A DNA stretch of 64,000 bases from CAYPPG01 sp964412555 (GTDB lineage: Bacteria; Hinthialibacterota; Hinthialibacteria; Hinthialibacterales; Hinthialibacteraceae). The notes beneath the pieces were generated by a model. That model ran no database searches, was not told the DNA's origin, and saw only the letters and a list, made by a program, of their open reading frames with translations. The stretch spans positions 9,902-73,901 of the forward strand of contig CAYPPG010000037.1 in assembly GCA_964412555.1 (NCBI GenBank), given 5' to 3'. Both the position numbers and the translations under genes were made by a program. Below, piece after piece: positions 1-8,837 of this stretch (the stretch's first letter is position 1; each line of letters begins with the position of its first letter).

Positions 1-276
1 TTTCGTCCCCTCATAGTGGACGCGTTCGAATGTATTACTTCCTTTTTCGACAATGATGCCGACTAAATGAATGACGGCATTGCATCCATCAAGTTTCCCG
101 CGAAGGCTTTCCGGATCGCAAATGTCTCCTTCAACATATTCTATATCTTTATCACGCCAGGATTCTTTGATCGTGGAACGATGAGTCAAGATTTTTAGCG
201 AATGTCCTTTTTCGATCAACAAATCGACGATGTTGCGACCGACAAAACCGGTTCCACCGGTTACAAATATCTTCAT
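1..276 (-). CDS. NAD-dependent epimerase/dehydratase-like protein (SDR family), N-terminal part
   Basis: Only the first 92 codons are inside the window; the gene runs off the left edge. I translated it directly from the complement. It begins MKIFVTGGTGFVGRNIVDLL, which holds the Rossmann motif TGGTGFVG (GxxGxxG) of extended or atypical short-chain dehydrogenases, followed by an acidic strand end and the segment NAVIHLVGIIVE, where these proteins contact the cofactor. The ATG at 276 has GAGGTG seven bases upstream as ribosome binding site. Family knowledge: such proteins act on nucleotide sugars or resemble NDUFA9-like complex I assembly factors. The substrate cannot be told from this fragment. 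It is divergent from the propeller/GT-C gene at 608. Confidence 0.85.
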   Translation of the reverse strand, partial: MKIFVTGGTGFVGRNIVDLLIEKGHSLKILTHRSTIKESWRDKDIEYVEGDICDPESLRGKLDGCNAVIHLVGIIVEKGSNTFERVHYEGTK

Positions 277-607
277 CTTTCACCTCGGTTTGGATTGATA
301 TAAATTTATAATCAAATATAGGGGCATACCGATGTGTCTGCCCGTACTATCGTATCAGTATGTTACCCGTTCGAGAACGATGGGTAATCACACAGGATTC
401 CCCCTTCCTAAAATCCATTCATTGAATGATACAGAGAGTTCTCGGAAAATCATAAAAGAGAAATAATCCGATTCAACGGTACTCGTCCAATTATTCACAA
501 AAATTGAACACAGGAATTCCATTGATCCCATTACAGCTATTGACACTTTATCTCATGCTGTCATATTCAAAGCATTCCAAAACGAGTGAAACCGAATGGA
601 TTGAACT
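277..607. other. Intergenic region between divergent genes
   Basis: This 331-base AT-rich stretch separates two divergent genes and should carry both promoters. Near 320-346 there is a degenerate hairpin (GGGGCA, then a short loop, then TGCCCG) resembling the hairpins at 19819-19915. No open frame with coding character is seen. Confidence 0.5.
540..567 (+). promoter_or_regulatory. Possible sigma-70 promoter for the propeller/GT-C gene
   Basis: A perfect -35 hexamer TTGACA (540-545) is followed after 16 bases by CATATT (562-567), a 4/6 match to the -10 consensus. It lies about 40 bases upstream of the ATG at 608. The -35 is convincing and the -10 is weak. Confidence 0.35.
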
Positions 608-3580
608 ATGATGAAAACATTTCGATCATCGATTTTTTTGTTCTGTACATTTTTAATGCCTGTTTTCTTTTCCGGATGCCAACTGCCAACCGAGGTGAAC
701 CCCAATTTTTCCACCCGGAACGAGGTCTTGATTTTCAATGCGGACGGAGTGTTGATCCGGCGTTCCGTTGGCCTTCGGGGAGTCCCGCGCGATATCGAAT
801 TCTTGGAAAATGGAAAAGCCATCGTCGCTGTCGACGGCCGGGGATTGACGATCTTGGATCCCTACACCGGGGATATCTCTAACTATTTCGGGCCGGAATA
901 TATGCAGGATGTGGATGTCGTGAAAGGCAAAACCATCCTCGGCAAACAACCGGTTTATATGACGGTTCGCTATCAAGAAGAAATGGCAAGGCTGCTGGAT
1001 GAACATGGAAATGAAATCGGCACCATTCCCATCCCCTATGGCTGCAACGATGTCAATATCCTGGAGAACGGCAACCTGTTGATTACGGAAAGCCAAAACA
1101 GCCGCGTTCGTGAAGTCACCTTAAACGGGCAGCAGGTCTGGGCCAGTACCATTCCGCTCAACCATCCTTTCGCAACAGTTCATACACCACAGGATACCTT
1201 TATTATCTCGGATTTTGATTTTCATCGTTTATTGGAAGTGGATCGCAACAACCAAATCCGCTGGAAACTCGGTGGCTTCAACCACCCCCGCCATATCCAA
1301 CTGTTGGAAGACAACAATATTCTTGTTGCCGATTCGGATATGCGCCGGGTTGTCGCTGTAATACCGCCTGCGAAAACCTATGTTTTAGCCGGTAACTTGA
1401 ACCGTCCGGTGGCGGTCGCTTTTTCACCGGAAAGTCAGCTATTGTTGGTAGGCATCGAACCATTTTTTCCTCTCACCGAAAATGAAAAAATCGAAAGCCC
1501 ACTGAATGCGCGAGTGGCCAGTATTTTGATCTGGTTGGCAGGAGCGATCAGCCTTGGATTTTTCTTCCTTATCGTTCGTTGCTGGGGAAATTCCATTTCA
1601 AACTCAGTTCGAAAAGGTTCCCAGTCACTGTTTTCCTGGATCGAGCGATGGAGACAGCCTTTGTTTGCATTCGGTTTTCTCTTATTCATGCTGGGAAGTT
1701 GGTTTTTTGCAAAAGGGCAAATTGGATGGGGGTGGTTTGTAATAGCCATCGGAGCAATAGTGGTTATCCTCACGAGAATTCCACACGATTCCTGGTTTAC
1801 CCGGCAGCCGGAAGATGACGAAGTGGAGGAATTGGAAGAAATTGAAGAAGACAATCATCGGGTTATTCAATCACCGGTCATGCTCTATCTCGGATTGATT
1901 CTCGCCTGGTTTGTATTCATTTGGACACGCTCCTGGAATTCCGATCAATGGCCGGTGTTGTTGTGGCTTCTTGCTCCCTGTTTTGCGATATTCGGATTCA
2001 AAAAACGATCCCGGGAAATGATGGCTCCCGCCGATATTTTCTGGCTGGTTTTGATCTTTGCTATTGCGGCGTTTTTCCGTCTTTACAAAATCTATGAGAT
2101 TCCCTTCGGCCTATGGATCGATGAAACCTACGCGATGTGGAAAGCATTGCTTAGTTATGAAACCCATGGGATCAATCCTTTCCAAACAACACCACTAGTT
2201 CGGGCGAATGAGTTCGAAGTGGCGAATCTGTATCTCATGCTACTCGCTTATTTGTCCAAAACGGTCGGAGCCTCGTATATGATGGTCAAATGGCTCTCCT
2301 TGGCGCCGGCATTCGGAATCGTTTTGGGAGTGTATTGTATCGGGAAATGGATGTACGGCCCTTGGGCAGGACGGGTTGGCGCATTGATCATCGCCATGAA
2401 TTCCTGGCAAGTGACATTCGCGCGGTGGGGATGGCTGCAACAATTGTACGTGATGCTCGCTGTTCTGGCTATTGCATACTATATACGCTCTTACAAATGG
2501 AAATGCCCCCGATCGGCGGCTTTAGCCGGTCTCTGCCTTGGTTATGGTTTTTATACCTATGTTCCAATCGTCCTGACGACAGGGACGATACTTATCTTGA
2601 TTTTTATTTCCTTTTTCGAAAAAGAACGCCTCATGCACCTGAAGCAGTTGGCGATCGGTTTCATCATGTTGACTATGGTCTTTGCTCCGCTGTGGGCGCA
2701 TTATATCTCCAATCCGGGAACCTTCATGACGCGTGCCAATAAAGTCGGAGTCTTCAGCCAATTGAAACAGGCGCAGTCACTCGATCCCCTGAAAGAAAAT
2801 CTGCGCCGATATGCAATTGCCTTTCATCGGCCGGGAGAAAACAATCCCAGACATAATATCGCTAACAAACCGATCCTCGATCCGTTGACCGGCGGATTAT
2901 TCTTGGCAGGATTGCTGTTATGCGGAATTCGTTGCTTTCGGCCAAATGAACGAACGATTTTACTGTCTTTCTTTATCGCCATGGCCGGTGGAATTTTTAG
3001 CTCGGCCATCGAAGCACCGAATAGTTTCCGCTTAGGGGTAGCAGGGCCAATGCTCTGTTTCATGGCTGCGCTGCCACTTGCTTCTTTGATCGATATGCGG
3101 CAGAAAATCATGCAAGAAGGGAAAAATCAGCGATGGCCAATATTTCTTGTCGCAGTGATATTAATAACGATTTGCGGATGGAATTACGTCCGGTATTTCA
3201 AGCAGTACCCCACGAAGGAAAATTGGGACGGGATGATGGGAGCGAAACAACATTTGATTTATATGCATCTCAGTCCTGAAGAGATCGGCCGTGAACGGCT
3301 ATTCGTCTATCCGCCTTTTGCTTCCACGACGTTCAATCTCTACACCTATTTTCTCGAAGTGGAAAAGAACGGTCCCAAATCGAAAGTCACCCACCAGCGC
3401 TATTCAATTTTGGATTTGAAAACACGGGTTCCGAATCTTGCCGAAGGGTGGAATACATTCGTAATGGGAGACGGCTATGAAAATATTCTCAAAGAAAAAT
3501 TCCCGAATGCCACGATCAGAATATTAGAAAATCAGTACGATCAAGAAATTGCAGTGAGGGGGAAGGTTCATTCACCATAA
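608..3580 (+). CDS. Lipoprotein-type beta-propeller fused to a GT-C (PMT/ArnT-like) membrane glycosyltransferase
   Basis: 990 residues. The N-terminus is a signal sequence ending in a lipobox-like FFSGC with the cysteine at residue 24, so export and lipid attachment are likely. Residues about 30-300 form repeated strands of a six-bladed NHL-like propeller, with phrases such as DIEFLENGKAIVA and HIQLLEDNNILVADS. A hydrophobic helix follows near 305-325, more helices near 350-400, then an acidic linker (about 400-420). From about 430 onward come many membrane spans with WIDETYAMW near residues 502-510; its D/E pair fits the catalytic acidic motif in the first periplasmic loop of GT-C enzymes of the PMT_2 family. 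Those enzymes use lipid-linked sugars. The fusion with a propeller is unusual. Donor and acceptor are unknown. Confidence 0.75.
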   Translation: MMKTFRSSIFLFCTFLMPVFFSGCQLPTEVNPNFSTRNEVLIFNADGVLIRRSVGLRGVPRDIEFLENGKAIVAVDGRGLTILDPYTGDISNYFGPEYMQDVDVVKGKTILGKQPVYMTVRYQEEMARLLDEHGNEIGTIPIPYGCNDVNILENGNLLITESQNSRVREVTLNGQQVWASTIPLNHPFATVHTPQDTFIISDFDFHRLLEVDRNNQIRWKLGGFNHPRHIQLLEDNNILVADSDMRRVVAVIPPAKTYVLAGNLNRPVAVAFSPESQLLLVGIEPFFPLTENEKIESPLNARVASILIWLAGAISLGFFFLIVRCWGNSISNSVRKGSQSLFSWIERWRQPLFAFGFLLFMLGSWFFAKGQIGWGWFVIAIGAIVVILTRIPHDSWFTRQPEDDEVEELEEIEEDNHRVIQSPVMLYLGLILAWFVFIWTRSWNSDQWPVLLWLLAPCFAIFGFKKRSREMMAPADIFWLVLIFAIAAFFRLYKIYEIPFGLWIDETYAMWKALLSYETHGINPFQTTPLVRANEFEVANLYLMLLAYLSKTVGASYMMVKWLSLAPAFGIVLGVYCIGKWMYGPWAGRVGALIIAMNSWQVTFARWGWLQQLYVMLAVLAIAYYIRSYKWKCPRSAALAGLCLGYGFYTYVPIVLTTGTILILIFISFFEKERLMHLKQLAIGFIMLTMVFAPLWAHYISNPGTFMTRANKVGVFSQLKQAQSLDPLKENLRRYAIAFHRPGENNPRHNIANKPILDPLTGGLFLAGLLLCGIRCFRPNERTILLSFFIAMAGGIFSSAIEAPNSFRLGVAGPMLCFMAALPLASLIDMRQKIMQEGKNQRWPIFLVAVILITICGWNYVRYFKQYPTKENWDGMMGAKQHLIYMHLSPEEIGRERLFVYPPFASTTFNLYTYFLEVEKNGPKSKVTHQRYSILDLKTRVPNLAEGWNTFVMGDGYENILKEKFPNATIRILENQYDQEIAVRGKVHSP

Positions 3581-3640
3581 AAGGGTATAATATGAGGGGA
3601 TAAAATTCTTTTTCATTCAAGAAGAATTTCGGAGAAAATA

Positions 3641-3856
3641 ATGAAATACCGAGTCATATTGATCGAAAGCGATGAAGGGTTTTCTGTTAGTTGTCCGGCT
3701 CTGAAGGGATGTCATTCTGAAGGGCAAAGCAAAGAAGAAGCATTGGAAAATATTCGAATCGCGATTCAAGAATGGTTAGAAATAGAAAAATATATAAAGG
3801 GATCTATTGCTCAAGATGCCGGTTTAACACCTCAAGAATTTAAAAATCTTCTTTAA
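3641..3856 (+). CDS. hicB: HicB-family antitoxin-like protein, orphan
   Basis: 71 residues. It starts MKYRVILIESDEGFSVSCPALKGCHSEG in pieces typical of the HicB fold: a short strand, ExDEGF, then a P-x-L-x-G-C-H-S-E-G turn and a helix with SKEEALENI. This matches the partly degraded RNase H-like core of HicB, which binds and blocks the mRNA-cleaving toxin HicA. GGAG stands eight bases before the ATG. No HicA-type double-stranded-RNA-binding partner is seen in the 200 bases on either side, and there is no C-terminal helix-turn-helix, so it cannot be called a complete toxin-antitoxin pair. Confidence 0.7.
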   Translation: MKYRVILIESDEGFSVSCPALKGCHSEGQSKEEALENIRIAIQEWLEIEKYIKGSIAQDAGLTPQEFKNLL

Positions 3857-3874
3857 AAAAGATATCTCAGTGAA

Positions 3875-5272
3875 TTATTCTTTGTACTTCTGTAAAATTA
3901 AATTATATTCCCGGATTTTCCTATAAATTGTCGCTTGACTCAAATTCAAGGCCGCTGCCGCCTGTGCCACATTCCCCTTCATGATTTTCAACGCATTATC
4001 GATCGCTTCTCTTTCCAGAACATCAAACGGTACGATTTTCGGTTCTTCTTTTTCCGTTTTTAAGTCGCTTCCTTTTTTCAACCGCAGGGAATTCTCATTG
4101 TTGGAAGAGTTGCGAATCGAATCAGGCAGCATTTCTCTTTCCACGATCTCGCCGGTATGTAAAACAACGGTCTGATGAATGCAATTCTCCAACTCACGCG
4201 CATTCCCCGGCCAAGGATAGGAGCACATTGTATCCATCGCTTCCGGTGAAAAATCATGAAACTCTTTTTGATTGATTGTGGAATATTGTTCAAGAAAATG
4301 CTCCGCCAATTCAGGAATATCATCCGGATGTTCCCGCAAAGGAGGTATGTGAACCTGCACCACGTTCAACCGGTAATATAAATCTTCACGGAGATCTCCC
4401 GCTTGAATGGCTTCCATCGGATTGCGGTTGGTGGCAGAGATGATCCGGCCATCCACAAAAATCTTTTCTTTTCCCCCCACTCGATAAAACGCTTGTTCCT
4501 GTAAAAAACGAAGCAGCTTGGCCTGGAGATTGACATCCATCTCGGCTAGTTCGTCGAGAAACAAAGTGGATTGATGCGCCCGCTCGCAGCGCCCGATGTA
4601 TTGTTCATTTGCACCGGTAAACGCGTACCGCTCATGTCCGAAGAGTTCGCTTTCCATCAAATCCTTCGGTATCGCCGCACAATTGACATCGACCAATTCT
4701 TTCCCTGAACGAGGAGACAACTGATGGATAGCGCGAGCAACAAGTTCTTTCCCGCAACCGCTTTCACCGGTGATGAAGACCGGCGCTTTACTTGGAGCCA
4801 CGGTTTCGATGATGTTATACACCATCTGCATCTGCGCGCTGCCCCCGATAAGATCACACAGCCGAAAACGCTTCGAGCGCTCCAACGTTTTCACCCGCTT
4901 CTTCAATTGGTTGCTTTCAACGGCGTTTTTCACGGAGACGTTCAACCGGTTGAAATCAATCGGTTTGGGGCAAAAGTCATACGCTCCCAGCCGCATGGCG
5001 TCCACTGCCCGCACGATGCTCCCATGCGCTGAAATCATGATAATCGGCAGTTCCGGTTCAGTCTTTTTGATTTCCGAAATCAATTCAATTCCATCCGCAT
5101 CCGGAAGTTGAAGATCGAGCAGAATGGTTTGGTAATCGTTCTCCTGTAAAGCGGTTCGCAATCCTTCCGCATTTTCTTCCGCCCGAACCCGATATCCTAA
5201 TCTCGATAAATGCGTATCCAGCAATCCGCGTATCGACTGGTCATCGTCCACGACAAGTATCAATGGTTTCAT
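3875..5272 (-). CDS. Sigma-54-dependent NtrC-type response regulator
   Basis: 465 residues in the canonical order. Receiver domain 1-120 with the acidic pocket DDD near 9-11 and phosphoacceptor Asp53 (LLDLQLP). AAA+ domain from about 146 with Walker A GESGCGKE and Walker B TLFLDE. C-terminal Fis-type helix-turn-helix ending near 460 (GNVAQAAAALNLSQATIYRK). These proteins remodel sigma-54 holoenzyme at distant enhancers. The sigma-54 contact loop reads YAFTGA rather than GAFTGA, a departure at a strongly conserved glycine, and the following segment reads GRCERAHQ where GRFE is usual. No histidine kinase is adjacent, so the signal is unknown. Confidence 0.92.
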   Translation of the reverse strand: MKPLILVVDDDQSIRGLLDTHLSRLGYRVRAEENAEGLRTALQENDYQTILLDLQLPDADGIELISEIKKTEPELPIIMISAHGSIVRAVDAMRLGAYDFCPKPIDFNRLNVSVKNAVESNQLKKRVKTLERSKRFRLCDLIGGSAQMQMVYNIIETVAPSKAPVFITGESGCGKELVARAIHQLSPRSGKELVDVNCAAIPKDLMESELFGHERYAFTGANEQYIGRCERAHQSTLFLDELAEMDVNLQAKLLRFLQEQAFYRVGGKEKIFVDGRIISATNRNPMEAIQAGDLREDLYYRLNVVQVHIPPLREHPDDIPELAEHFLEQYSTINQKEFHDFSPEAMDTMCSYPWPGNARELENCIHQTVVLHTGEIVEREMLPDSIRNSSNNENSLRLKKGSDLKTEKEEPKIVPFDVLEREAIDNALKIMKGNVAQAAAALNLSQATIYRKIREYNLILQKYKE

Positions 5273-5440
5273 GGTTGATTTTTCGTTATATAGAATATTT
5301 TTCCAATACAGAATTCCACAAAAACGGACATTCGGGGGATATCCGGTAAAGACATATTGGAATTATTTTACTCAATAAATCCGAATTGAACATCCGAATG
5401 ATTTGTTTTAACCGAAGCGCATTCTATCCTCCACGATAGT

Positions 5441-6073
5441 TTATGATGAAAACCGCCGTTCCAACTCAGCGACTTCATCGGAATGTAAATAATTGGTTTC
5501 ATGTCCCTTCAAGATAAAAAATAGTTTGGCGGTTTCTTCCAGCTCTTCTGTAGCATACACCGCTTTTTCGAGAGATTGATCCGCAATAAGAGAGCCGTGA
5601 TTTGCCAGAATGATGGAACGATGATCGGCGGCGACTTTCCGAACCGCATCGGCCAAAGATCGATCACCGGGCGGATAATAGGGAATAAATGCCAATTTCC
5701 CTACACGCATAATAAAGTAGGCGGTAATGGGGGGAAGCACCGCCTCATTTTCCTGTCGATTTAAACAAGATACCGCTGTTGTATACGTCGAGTGCAAATG
5801 CACCACCGCCCGAGCATCCGGCCGCTGTTCATACATAGCCATATGCAAAAATTGCTCTTTGGTCGGCGGATCACCGGATACAACGTTTCCTTCCGAGTCC
5901 AATTTTGTGATCCGCGCCGGATCGAGATTGCCAAAACAGCAATTTGTCGGAGTCATAAGCCAGCCGTCGTCGAGGCTCGCGCTCATGTTGCCCGAACTGC
6001 CGAATGTCAATCCACGCTCGAACAAGGAACGGCAAAAATACACCATTTGTTCCCGCAGGTAATTCTCCCTCAT
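5441..6073 (-). CDS. otnC: Class II aldolase/adducin family, likely 3-oxo-tetronate 4-phosphate decarboxylase (OtnC)
   Basis: 210 residues, the usual size. It carries the family landmarks: GSSGNMSA phosphate loop near 25-32, Glu73, the metal pair His92 and His94 (HLHS), and a third His159 (ANHGSLI). In OtnC-type enzymes a divalent metal supports decarboxylation of 3-oxo-tetronate 4-phosphate to dihydroxyacetone phosphate. The ATG overlaps the stop of otnK by four bases (ATGA), so the two are translationally coupled. That coupling is the main reason to choose OtnC over other class II aldolases such as fuculose- or ribulose-phosphate enzymes. No OtnI isomerase gene is seen nearby. Confidence 0.85.
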   Translation of the reverse strand: MRENYLREQMVYFCRSLFERGLTFGSSGNMSASLDDGWLMTPTNCCFGNLDPARITKLDSEGNVVSGDPPTKEQFLHMAMYEQRPDARAVVHLHSTYTTAVSCLNRQENEAVLPPITAYFIMRVGKLAFIPYYPPGDRSLADAVRKVAADHRSIILANHGSLIADQSLEKAVYATEELEETAKLFFILKGHETNYLHSDEVAELERRFSS

Positions 6074-7335
6074 GGCACCATCTCCAAGGCTTTCTGAAAA
6101 AAGTGTTCGCTCCCAAAGTTACCGGATTTTAAAGCCAGAGCCAAGGGACGCTCTTGGATCGAGACAGTCCATGGTACACCGGGATCGATTTCCTGACCGA
6201 TGCGTAGCCCGGATACCTGAAGCGCTTTCACAACCGCCCCCGCCGTTTCTCCTCCCGCTATGATCAGTCTGCGAACATCCAACTCGACCAACTGTTCGGC
6301 GATCTCGGCAAATACGCTCTCAACGAGTTTACCGGCGTTTTCTTTCCCTAGTTTTTCATGGATAATCTGAAGCCGTTCGGATGAGGTGCTGGAATAAATA
6401 AGAACCGGTGTACTATCGATATACTGTTTTGCCCATGCAAGAATTTCCGGCACAATACTCTTTCTTTCCGCCAATCCCGACACATCGATTTCGAAAAAAG
6501 GATAACTTGCTTTCATCACTTCGATTTGTTCCAGAGTCACTTTTGAACAGCTGCCGGCAAGAACCGCCGCTTTCCCTCCGATGGTTGGGAGAAGGGATGA
6601 TTGAGCTTTTTTTACTTTTCTGGTATTTAATAACGCTCTCGCTAATCCATAGGCAATCCCCGATGCTCCTGTTGTCAAAGGCAAATCCAGAGCGGCATGG
6701 CCGATCCGGATTAAATCGTCATCTTCAATCGCATCCACAACTGCAAAGCGAGATCCTTTTTGTTTTGCTTCTTCAAATGCTTTTCGGATTGCGTTATCTC
6801 CCAGCCGGATCATTTCATAGGGAATACTCGTCACTTTTCCATTCGTTTGCCGTTCCATTAAGCGTACAAGATGGGAATCGGTCATCGGTGTCAAGGGATG
6901 GTGGCGCATGTGAGATTCGGAAAGCAGGATATCGTTCACGAAAAGATAGCCCTTATATACCGTTCGGCCGGTACGCGGGAAAGCCGGGCTGGCAATGGTA
7001 AATGAATCGCCCAACGCTTCAAGCAATGCATCCGCGATCGGGCCGATATTGCCGTTTTCATTTGAATCGAACGTGGAACAATATTTCGAATAGAATCGCC
7101 GGACACCAGCACCTTGAAGCCACCGCAACGCCTCGACCGATTCTTCCTGTGCCTGCTTTACAGGAGCGGTACGCGATTTCAAAGCAATGACGATTGCATC
7201 GACATTATCCAATGGAACATCCACTTTTGGGGTTCCGATAAAAAGTATCGTTCTCAAACCTTGCTGTTGCAATTCATTGGCCAAATCGGTCGCCCCGGTA
7301 AAATCATCGGCAATGCAACCAAGTTCTATGGACAT
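6070..7335 (-). CDS. otnK: Four-carbon acid sugar kinase (DUF1537), likely 3-oxo-tetronate kinase OtnK
   Basis: 421 residues, the family length. N-terminal motif GCIADDFTGATDLANEL is the substrate-binding signature of the four-carbon acid sugar kinases. GSCSKVTLEQI in the middle and IIAGGETAGAVVKAL near the C-terminus match the nucleotide-binding half. Established knowledge: OtnK phosphorylates 3-oxo-tetronate (derived from threonate or erythronate) and OtnC then decarboxylates it to dihydroxyacetone phosphate. It is first of a two-gene operon with otnC. Divergent across about 120 bases lies an SMP-30 lactonase, and 2 kb away an isopropylmalate-dehydrogenase-like enzyme, so the locus looks like sugar-acid catabolism. 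The dehydrogenase that makes the kinase substrate is not obvious here. Confidence 0.88.
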   Translation of the reverse strand: MSIELGCIADDFTGATDLANELQQQGLRTILFIGTPKVDVPLDNVDAIVIALKSRTAPVKQAQEESVEALRWLQGAGVRRFYSKYCSTFDSNENGNIGPIADALLEALGDSFTIASPAFPRTGRTVYKGYLFVNDILLSESHMRHHPLTPMTDSHLVRLMERQTNGKVTSIPYEMIRLGDNAIRKAFEEAKQKGSRFAVVDAIEDDDLIRIGHAALDLPLTTGASGIAYGLARALLNTRKVKKAQSSLLPTIGGKAAVLAGSCSKVTLEQIEVMKASYPFFEIDVSGLAERKSIVPEILAWAKQYIDSTPVLIYSSTSSERLQIIHEKLGKENAGKLVESVFAEIAEQLVELDVRRLIIAGGETAGAVVKALQVSGLRIGQEIDPGVPWTVSIQERPLALALKSGNFGSEHFFQKALEMVP

Positions 7336-7456
7336 AAATAAAATCCTTTCACCAGATGAAACTTCTTTTCAAATCCTGATGTATAGACTATGCTTCTCAA
7401 GAATTCCATTCAAGGATCAACTATAATGATATTTGACATAAAGGATAAATGAATCA

Positions 7457-8527
7457 ATGGCTAGTTTAGATGAAATTCAAATAATCGGTTCAAATCTTCA
7501 ACGCCCCGAATGCGTACTCTGCACAAGAGCGGGAAATCTCTACACCTCCGATTGGCGTGGCGGCGTGAGTATAATCCACCCAAACAAACGGTCGGAGCGC
7601 GGGCATCCCTGCCCGCATCTTTCAAACAGCAAACAAACGACTGGAGCGCGGGCATCCCTGCCCGCATCTTTCAACCATAAAAGCTACCAAAACGCCAAAC
7701 AAACAACGATTCTACCCAAAAACAACCAATTTCAAGTGAAACCAAACGGCATCGCCTTGATGCCGGACGGTTCGTTTCTCATAGCTCATCTCGGACCGAA
7801 AGAAGGAGGTGTCTATCGCCTCACTCGAGAAGGGGAATTGACTCCCTTTCTACTGGAAGTAAATGGCGAGCCGCTCCCCCCGACAAATTATGTCCATCTC
7901 GATCACAAAGGCCGCATCTGGATAACCGTCAGCACACGAAAAGTCCCCCGCAATCTCGGCTATCGCCCCGATGTATCCGACGGATTTATCGTATTAGTCG
8001 ACAAGCAAGGCGCACGAATTGTGGCGGACAATTTAGGCTATACGAACGAGTGTATCGTCCATCCGTCCGGCCGTTGGCTTTACGTCAATGAAACTTTCAC
8101 CCGCAAATTAAGCCAATTCGAAATCGACGAAACAGGAAATTTATCCAATAAACAAACCGTAACGGAATTCTCCGAAGGAACATTTCCGGATGGTCTTGCT
8201 TTCGATCAGGAGGAAGGCATCTGGATTACCAGCATCGTCAGCAATCGCGTCATCCGCGTGGATCAAAACGGGAACCAAGAAATCGTATTGGAAGACAACG
8301 ATCCCGATCATGTCACCTGGGTGGAAAAAGCCTTCCAAGCCGGTGAAATGGGACGCTCGCATCTGGATGGGATCAAAAGCAAGTGCTTGAAAAATATCTC
8401 CAGCCTAGCATTTGGAGGGGATGACTTTAAGAATGCATTTCTCGGATGTTTGCTGGGTGACAGCCTCGCCATGTTTCGTACTGAAATAGCAGGTTACCCG
8501 CCGGTGCATTGGGAGTATGATAATTGA
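7457..8527 (+). CDS. SMP-30/gluconolactonase-family lactonase carrying an internal repeat insertion
   Basis: 356 residues of a calcium-dependent six-bladed propeller. Likely metal ligands are Glu19 (RPECVL) and the Asn/Asp positions in NYVHLDHKGRIW, NECIVHPSGRWLYVNE and DGLAFDQEEGIW. These enzymes open sugar lactones to acids, which fits the neighbouring tetronate genes. Oddity: between GGVSIIHP (residues 35-42) and QVKPNGIALMPDG (93-105), where the family normally has a short loop, about 45 residues are encoded by two copies of a dispersed hairpin repeat. They read as SERGHPCPHLS in one frame and GARASLPASFN in another, yet the frame is restored afterwards. The start has only AAGGA at a long spacing. 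Probably still folded, as the insert falls in an early surface loop. Confidence 0.82.
   Translation: MASLDEIQIIGSNLQRPECVLCTRAGNLYTSDWRGGVSIIHPNKRSERGHPCPHLSNSKQTTGARASLPASFNHKSYQNAKQTTILPKNNQFQVKPNGIALMPDGSFLIAHLGPKEGGVYRLTREGELTPFLLEVNGEPLPPTNYVHLDHKGRIWITVSTRKVPRNLGYRPDVSDGFIVLVDKQGARIVADNLGYTNECIVHPSGRWLYVNETFTRKLSQFEIDETGNLSNKQTVTEFSEGTFPDGLAFDQEEGIWITSIVSNRVIRVDQNGNQEIVLEDNDPDHVTWVEKAFQAGEMGRSHLDGIKSKCLKNISSLAFGGDDFKNAFLGCLLGDSLAMFRTEIAGYPPVHWEYDN
7581..7678. repeat. Two tandem copies of the GCGGGCA-hairpin repeat inside a gene
   Basis: The core GCGGGCATCCCTGCCCGC occurs at 7599-7616 and again at 7648-7665. It is a perfect 7-bp stem (GCGGGCA/TGCCCGC) with a TCCC loop, preceded by GGAGC and followed by ATCTTTCAA. 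The period is 49 bases and each copy is preceded by CAAACAAACG; a third partial AAACAAAC follows near 7700. The same element is intergenic at 15341-15638, 19106-19138 and 32691-32810. Confidence 0.93.
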
Positions 8528-8528
8528 A

Positions 8529-8837
8529 TTATGGTTTCAAATAATCACGCGCGCTATGCCGAATATGCAGGATATGTACTTCATTTTCTCGAATAGTAAA
8601 AAGGACTCGGTAGATTCCACTTTTTTTCCCATACAATAACTGCCGAATTTCATCTTCAAAATCTTCATTTTCAGGAGCAATAACACATCGTGTCGGAAAT
8701 GTCTCTAAAGAATATATTGTATCGATAAGATTGTTGTACCAACGAATCGCTCTAGATGGAGATTGACTAGCAATCCATTGATAAGCATATTCAATTTCTA
8801 TTTGTGCAGAAGGCTGGATGATGATTTCGAAATTCAT
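8529..8837 (-). CDS. ParE/RelE-family toxin
   Basis: 102 residues with the ParE-type layout: an N-terminal strand FEIIIQPSAQIEIEYAYQWI, a long helix containing RAIRWYNNLIDTIYSLETFP, then LYGKKSGIYRVLFTI and VHILHIRHSARDYL. The final RHSARD is a common C-terminal signature of ParE-like plasmid-stabilisation proteins, which act on gyrase or, in RelE relatives, on ribosome-bound mRNA. Its ATG overlaps the stop of the upstream antitoxin by one base (TAATG), the standard two-gene toxin-antitoxin arrangement. The pair sits on the minus strand between two sugar-acid genes on the plus strand, so it is probably an independent insertion. Confidence 0.85.
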   Translation of the reverse strand: MNFEIIIQPSAQIEIEYAYQWIASQSPSRAIRWYNNLIDTIYSLETFPTRCVIAPENEDFEDEIRQLLYGKKSGIYRVLFTIRENEVHILHIRHSARDYLKP

